Origin: RAM1 sp943372585
Lineage (GTDB): Bacteria > Pseudomonadota > Gammaproteobacteria > Burkholderiales > Burkholderiaceae_C
NCBI GenBank assembly: GCA_943372585.1
Contig: CALRZF020000186.1
Span: forward strand, 1 to 7,626
DNA length: 7,626 nucleotides
Reading direction: 5' to 3'
The notes under the pieces are model-generated. The model saw only the letters and a list, made by a program, of their open reading frames with translations. It did no database searches and was not told the origin of the DNA. The position numbers and the translations under genes are program-made. Shown one piece after another: positions 5,073 to 7,626 of this stretch (positions are counted from its first letter, which is position 1; each line of letters starts with the position of its first letter).

Positions 5073-5656
5073 AACCGGCGTTTTCAGTCTGTGTGTACTG
5101 CGGTTCGCGTCCCGGCGCCGACGCAGGCTTTGCCGACGTGGCCCGCCAGACGGGGCATTGGATCGGCGCCCACGGTGGGCAGCTGGTTTATGGCGGCGGC
5201 AACAACGGCCTGATGGGCATGGTGGCCGACGCCACGCTGGCGGCCGGCGGGCGCGTGGTGGGTGTGATTCCCAAGGCGCTGGTCGAAAAGGAATGGGCCA
5301 AGCTGGACTGCACCGAACTGCATGTGGTGGACACCATGCACGACCGCAAACGCATGATGGCCGAGCGCGCCGATGCATTTCTGGCGTTGCCCGGCGGCAT
5401 CGGCACGTTTGAGGAACTGTTTGAAGTCTGGACCTGGCGCCAGCTGGGCTATCACGACAAGCCCGTGGGCCTGCTCAACACCGGCGGGTATTACGACGAA
5501 CTGCTGGCATTCCTGAAGTCCAGCGTCAGGCATGGCTTCATGAGCGACTGGCAGATGGGTCTGCTGCGCACCGGCACCGATGCCCAAACCCTGCTGCCCG
5601 AGCTGGTGCAGGCGGCCGGCCTTGCGGCCAACCGCGTCAACCTGACAGAGATCTAG
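5069..5656 (+). CDS. LOG family protein (TIGR00730), nucleoside 5'-monophosphate phosphoribohydrolase-like
   Basis: This 195-residue cytoplasmic protein has a Rossmann-like fold with the LOG (Lonely Guy) motifs: SVCVYCGSRPG (6-16), YGGGNNGLMG (41-50), the arginine region MHDRKRMM (90-97), and PGGIGTFEE (108-116), the PGGxGTxxE signature that with the arginine forms the active site. Characterised members hydrolyse cytokinin riboside 5'-monophosphates or AMP-like nucleotides to free base plus ribose 5-phosphate; bacterial members often act on AMP. They were long annotated as lysine decarboxylases, which is not supported. The start at 5069 overlaps the dgkA stop (ATGA) and has AGAGG 8 nt upstream; an earlier in-frame ATG at 5024 lies inside dgkA and adds residues without family match. 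Its stop overlaps that of glnB on the other strand. The physiological substrate cannot be told from the sequence. Confidence 0.92.
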   Translation: MKPAFSVCVYCGSRPGADAGFADVARQTGHWIGAHGGQLVYGGGNNGLMGMVADATLAAGGRVVGVIPKALVEKEWAKLDCTELHVVDTMHDRKRMMAERADAFLALPGGIGTFEELFEVWTWRQLGYHDKPVGLLNTGGYYDELLAFLKSSVRHGFMSDWQMGLLRTGTDAQTLLPELVQAAGLAANRVNLTEI

Positions 5657-5991
5657 ACGGCCGACTCGTCGGTTTCACCGGTGCGGATGCGCACGACGCG
5701 CTCCACCGTGGTGATGAAGATCTTGCCGTCACCGATCTTGCCGGTGCGCGCGGCCTTGACGATGGCGTCCACGCAACGGTCTGCGTCATCGTCTTTCACC
5801 ACGACTTCGACCTTTACCTTGGGCAGGAAGTCCACTACGTATTCGGCGCCGCGGTACAGCTCGGTGTGGCCCTTCTGGCGGCCAAAGCCCTTGACCTCAG
5901 TCACGGTCAAGCCGGTCACGCCGCATTCGGCCAGCGCCTCACGCACCTCCTCGAGCTTGAAGGGTTTGACGATGGCGGTGATCTGCTTCAT
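5653..5991 (-). CDS. glnB: Nitrogen regulatory protein P-II
   Basis: This 112-residue trimeric signal protein senses ATP/ADP and 2-oxoglutarate and is uridylylated when nitrogen is limiting; it controls glutamine synthetase adenylylation and the NtrB/NtrC system. It begins MKQITAIVKPFKLEEVREAL. The T-loop carries the P-II signature YRGAEY (46-51), with Y51 as the uridylylation site, followed by VVDFLPKVK. Asp54 rather than Asn suggests GlnB rather than GlnK. The C-terminal signature TGKIGDGKIF (83-92) binds nucleotide phosphate. AGGGGA (6000-6005, minus strand) lies 8 nt before the ATG and overlaps the nadE stop codon, only 12 bp away, so glnB is probably translated from the nadE transcript, possibly with an internal promoter too. 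No amtB gene is adjacent on its downstream side, which also fits glnB. Confidence 0.97.
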   Translation of the reverse strand: MKQITAIVKPFKLEEVREALAECGVTGLTVTEVKGFGRQKGHTELYRGAEYVVDFLPKVKVEVVVKDDDADRCVDAIVKAARTGKIGDGKIFITTVERVVRIRTGETDESAV

Positions 5992-5999
5992 GAAAATTG

Positions 6000-6005
6000 T
6001 CCCCT
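6000..6005 (-). promoter_or_regulatory. glnB ribosome binding site overlapping the nadE stop
   Basis: AGGGGA on the minus strand sits 8 nt before the glnB ATG and includes two bases of the nadE TAG stop (6006-6004). Ribosomes ending nadE would therefore stop on the glnB initiation region, consistent with translational coupling of the two genes. Confidence 0.6.
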
Positions 6006-7626
6006 ATAGAAATTTGCTGGTAATAGGATAGCGCCAATCCTTGCCGAAGCTGCGGTGGCTGACCCTAATCCCCACCGGTGCCTGGCGGCGCTTGTATTCG
6101 TTGATCTTGACCAGCCGGGTCACGCGCTCAACCTCGGCGCGATTAAAGCCGGCCGCCACGATCTCCATGACCGACTGGTCGTTTTCCATGTAACGCTCCA
6201 GGATCGCGTCCAGTACCTCGTACGGCGGCAGGCTGTCCTGGTCCTTCTGGTCGGGGCGCAATTCGGCGCTGGGCGGTCGGGTGATGATGCGCTCGGGGAT
6301 GGGGTTGGCGCCGGTGCCATACGGGTCGTGCTCATTGCGCCAGCGTGCCAGGCGGAACACCGCTGTCTTGAACACGTCCTTGATCACCGCAAAGCCGCCG
6401 GCCATGTCGCCGTACAGCGTGCAGTAGCCCGTGGCCATTTCGCTTTTGTTGCCGGTGGTCAGCACAATGCTGCCGAACTTGTTGGACAGCGCCATCAGGA
6501 TCACGCCGCGAATGCGTGCCTGGATGTTCTCTTCCGTTGTGTCCTCGGGCAGACCAGCAAATTCGCCCGCCAGCGACGCCTTGAATGCCTCGAACTCGGG
6601 CACGATGGAAATCTCGTCGTAGCGCACGCCCACGCGTGCCGCCATGTCGCGTGCGTCGATCCAGCTGATGTCGGCCGTGTAAGGCGAAGGCATCATCACA
6701 GCGCGCACCTTGTCCGCGCCCAGCGCATCCACGGCCACGGCCAGCACCAGAGCCGAATCGATGCCGCCTGACAGGCCCAGGATCACGCCCGGGAAGCCGT
6801 TCTTGCCAATGTAGTCACGCACGCCCAGCACCAGTGCGTCCCACAGGTCGGCCTCGGGGCTGCGCTGGGACGCCAACGTGGCGCTCAATATGGGTTGGGC
6901 AGTGCCGCTGACCTGCACCGTGAACAAGTCCGTCACAAAACTGGGCGCGCGCCCCGCAATGGTGCCGTCGGCATTGATGGCAAACGAATGCCCCTCAAAC
7001 ACCACCTCGTCCTGTCCGCCCACCAGGTGCGCGTACACCAGTGGCAAGCCGCAATCGGCCACCCGCTCGCGCATCATCTGCTCGCGCTCGCCGCCCTTGC
7101 CCACGTGAAAGGGCGATGCGTTGATGACCGCCAGCAGCTGTGCGCCGGCGTCGCGCGCCAGCCGGGCAGGCTCGTCAAACCACGCGTCCTCACAGATCAG
7201 CAGGCCCACCTTCATGCCGCCGGCCTCAAACACGCAGGTGCCCTGCCCCGGTGTGAAGTAGCGCCGCTCGTCAAACACCTGGTAATTGGGCAGCTCGCGC
7301 TTGGCATAGGTGGCAATGACCTCGCCGCCCTGCAGCACGCTGGCCGCGTTGTGGCGCTGCTGCACGGCCACGCTGCGCGTGCGCCGGTCGCCCCCGGTCG
7401 GGTGGCCCACGACCACAGCCAGATCCTTTAACCCGGCGAGTTCGCGGGCCACCGTTTTCACGGCATCATCACAGGCGGCAATGAAGGCCGGGCGAAGAAA
7501 CAGGTCTTCGGCGGCGTAACCGCAGATGGACAGTTCGGGGGTCAGCAGCAGCCGGGCGCCGTCCGCGTAAGCTGCGCGGGCAGCATCCACGATTTTTTGG
7601 GCGTTGCCCGGCATGTCGCCCACGAC
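6004..7626 (-). CDS. nadE: Glutamine-dependent NAD+ synthetase, N-terminus cut by window edge
   Basis: This enzyme converts deamido-NAD+ to NAD+ using ATP and ammonia released from glutamine, the last step of NAD+ synthesis. 540 residues are visible, beginning at VVGDMPGNAQKI; the true start lies beyond the right edge, probably some 10-20 codons away. The N-terminal nitrilase-type glutaminase domain (about 1-265) has its catalytic triad: Glu31 in LLLTPELS, Lys109 in YAKREL, and Cys145 in LLICEDAW. The C-terminal synthetase domain (about 266-540) has the ATP pyrophosphatase P-loop SGGIDS (286-291), TTGNKSEMATGYCTLYGDMA (about 389-408), and the ending GKDWRYPITSKFL. The fusion of both domains shows that it uses glutamine and not only free ammonia. 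The downstream neighbour at 12 bp is glnB, which makes a regulatory link with PII likely. Confidence 0.97.
   Translation of the reverse strand, partial: VVGDMPGNAQKIVDAARAAYADGARLLLTPELSICGYAAEDLFLRPAFIAACDDAVKTVARELAGLKDLAVVVGHPTGGDRRTRSVAVQQRHNAASVLQGGEVIATYAKRELPNYQVFDERRYFTPGQGTCVFEAGGMKVGLLICEDAWFDEPARLARDAGAQLLAVINASPFHVGKGGEREQMMRERVADCGLPLVYAHLVGGQDEVVFEGHSFAINADGTIAGRAPSFVTDLFTVQVSGTAQPILSATLASQRSPEADLWDALVLGVRDYIGKNGFPGVILGLSGGIDSALVLAVAVDALGADKVRAVMMPSPYTADISWIDARDMAARVGVRYDEISIVPEFEAFKASLAGEFAGLPEDTTEENIQARIRGVILMALSNKFGSIVLTTGNKSEMATGYCTLYGDMAGGFAVIKDVFKTAVFRLARWRNEHDPYGTGANPIPERIITRPPSAELRPDQKDQDSLPPYEVLDAILERYMENDQSVMEIVAAGFNRAEVERVTRLVKINEYKRRQAPVGIRVSHRSFGKDWRYPITSKFL

Noticed and set aside
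5658..5675. Hairpin CCGA-CTCG-TCGG followed by TTT, as a terminator for the sigma operon
   Set aside because: The stem is only four strong pairs plus two possible G-U pairs, the U-run is three bases, and it lies within glnB coding sequence.
6055..6771. Plus-strand open frame (238 codons) opposite nadE
   Set aside because: It is antisense to conserved synthetase motifs including SGGIDS and has no independent support.
1..7626. tRNA/rRNA genes, CRISPR arrays, insertion sequences, attachment sites
   Set aside because: No spaced direct-repeat array, transposase-like protein, terminal inverted repeats or tRNA cloverleaf sequence was seen; nearly all of the window is accounted for by conserved genes.

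Overview
The window is GC-rich chromosomal DNA from a betaproteobacterium, most likely a Burkholderiales member of the Comamonadaceae (Acidovorax/Polaromonas/Rhodoferax type). This rests on recalled family resemblance: the acetolactate synthase, GlnB and NAD+ synthetase proteins look like those of that group, and the sigma factor/DUF3619/DUF3106 neighbourhood is typical of it. No database search was possible. Nothing suggests a mobile element, phage, CRISPR array or rRNA/tRNA gene; this is dense core-genome DNA.

Layout: (1) 1-2152, minus strand: branched-chain amino acid genes, the acetolactate synthase large subunit (ilvB) followed by the small subunit (ilvN, also called ilvH), which runs off the left edge. 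An 85-bp gap between them holds a perfect 8-bp inverted repeat. (2) 2153-2442: a 290-bp divergent intergenic region with a candidate promoter in each direction and a terminator-like foldable leader in front of ilvB. (3) 2443-5656, plus strand: six tightly packed genes that look like one transcription unit. They are an ECF-type sigma factor, a one-pass membrane protein (DUF3619), a secreted Trp-rich protein (DUF3106), an RDD-family membrane protein, diacylglycerol kinase (dgkA) and a LOG-family nucleotide phosphoribohydrolase. (4) 5653-7626, minus strand: glutamine-dependent NAD+ synthetase (nadE, cut by the right edge), followed 12 bp later by the nitrogen regulator glnB. The LOG gene and glnB converge and share a CTAG palindrome across their stop codons.

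How they work together: ilvB and ilvN encode the two subunits of the first common enzyme of valine, leucine and isoleucine synthesis, with feedback control through the ACT-domain small subunit. nadE and glnB join ammonia/glutamine-dependent NAD+ synthesis to PII nitrogen/energy sensing. The middle unit is the least understood. A sigma factor overlaps (ATGA) a small membrane protein with anti-sigma-like topology, and a secreted protein follows at once, an arrangement like known envelope-sensing sigma systems. Its partners dgkA (lipid recycling) and an RDD membrane protein also point to the envelope. That this trio is a signalling system is inference, and it is the most interesting candidate in the window.
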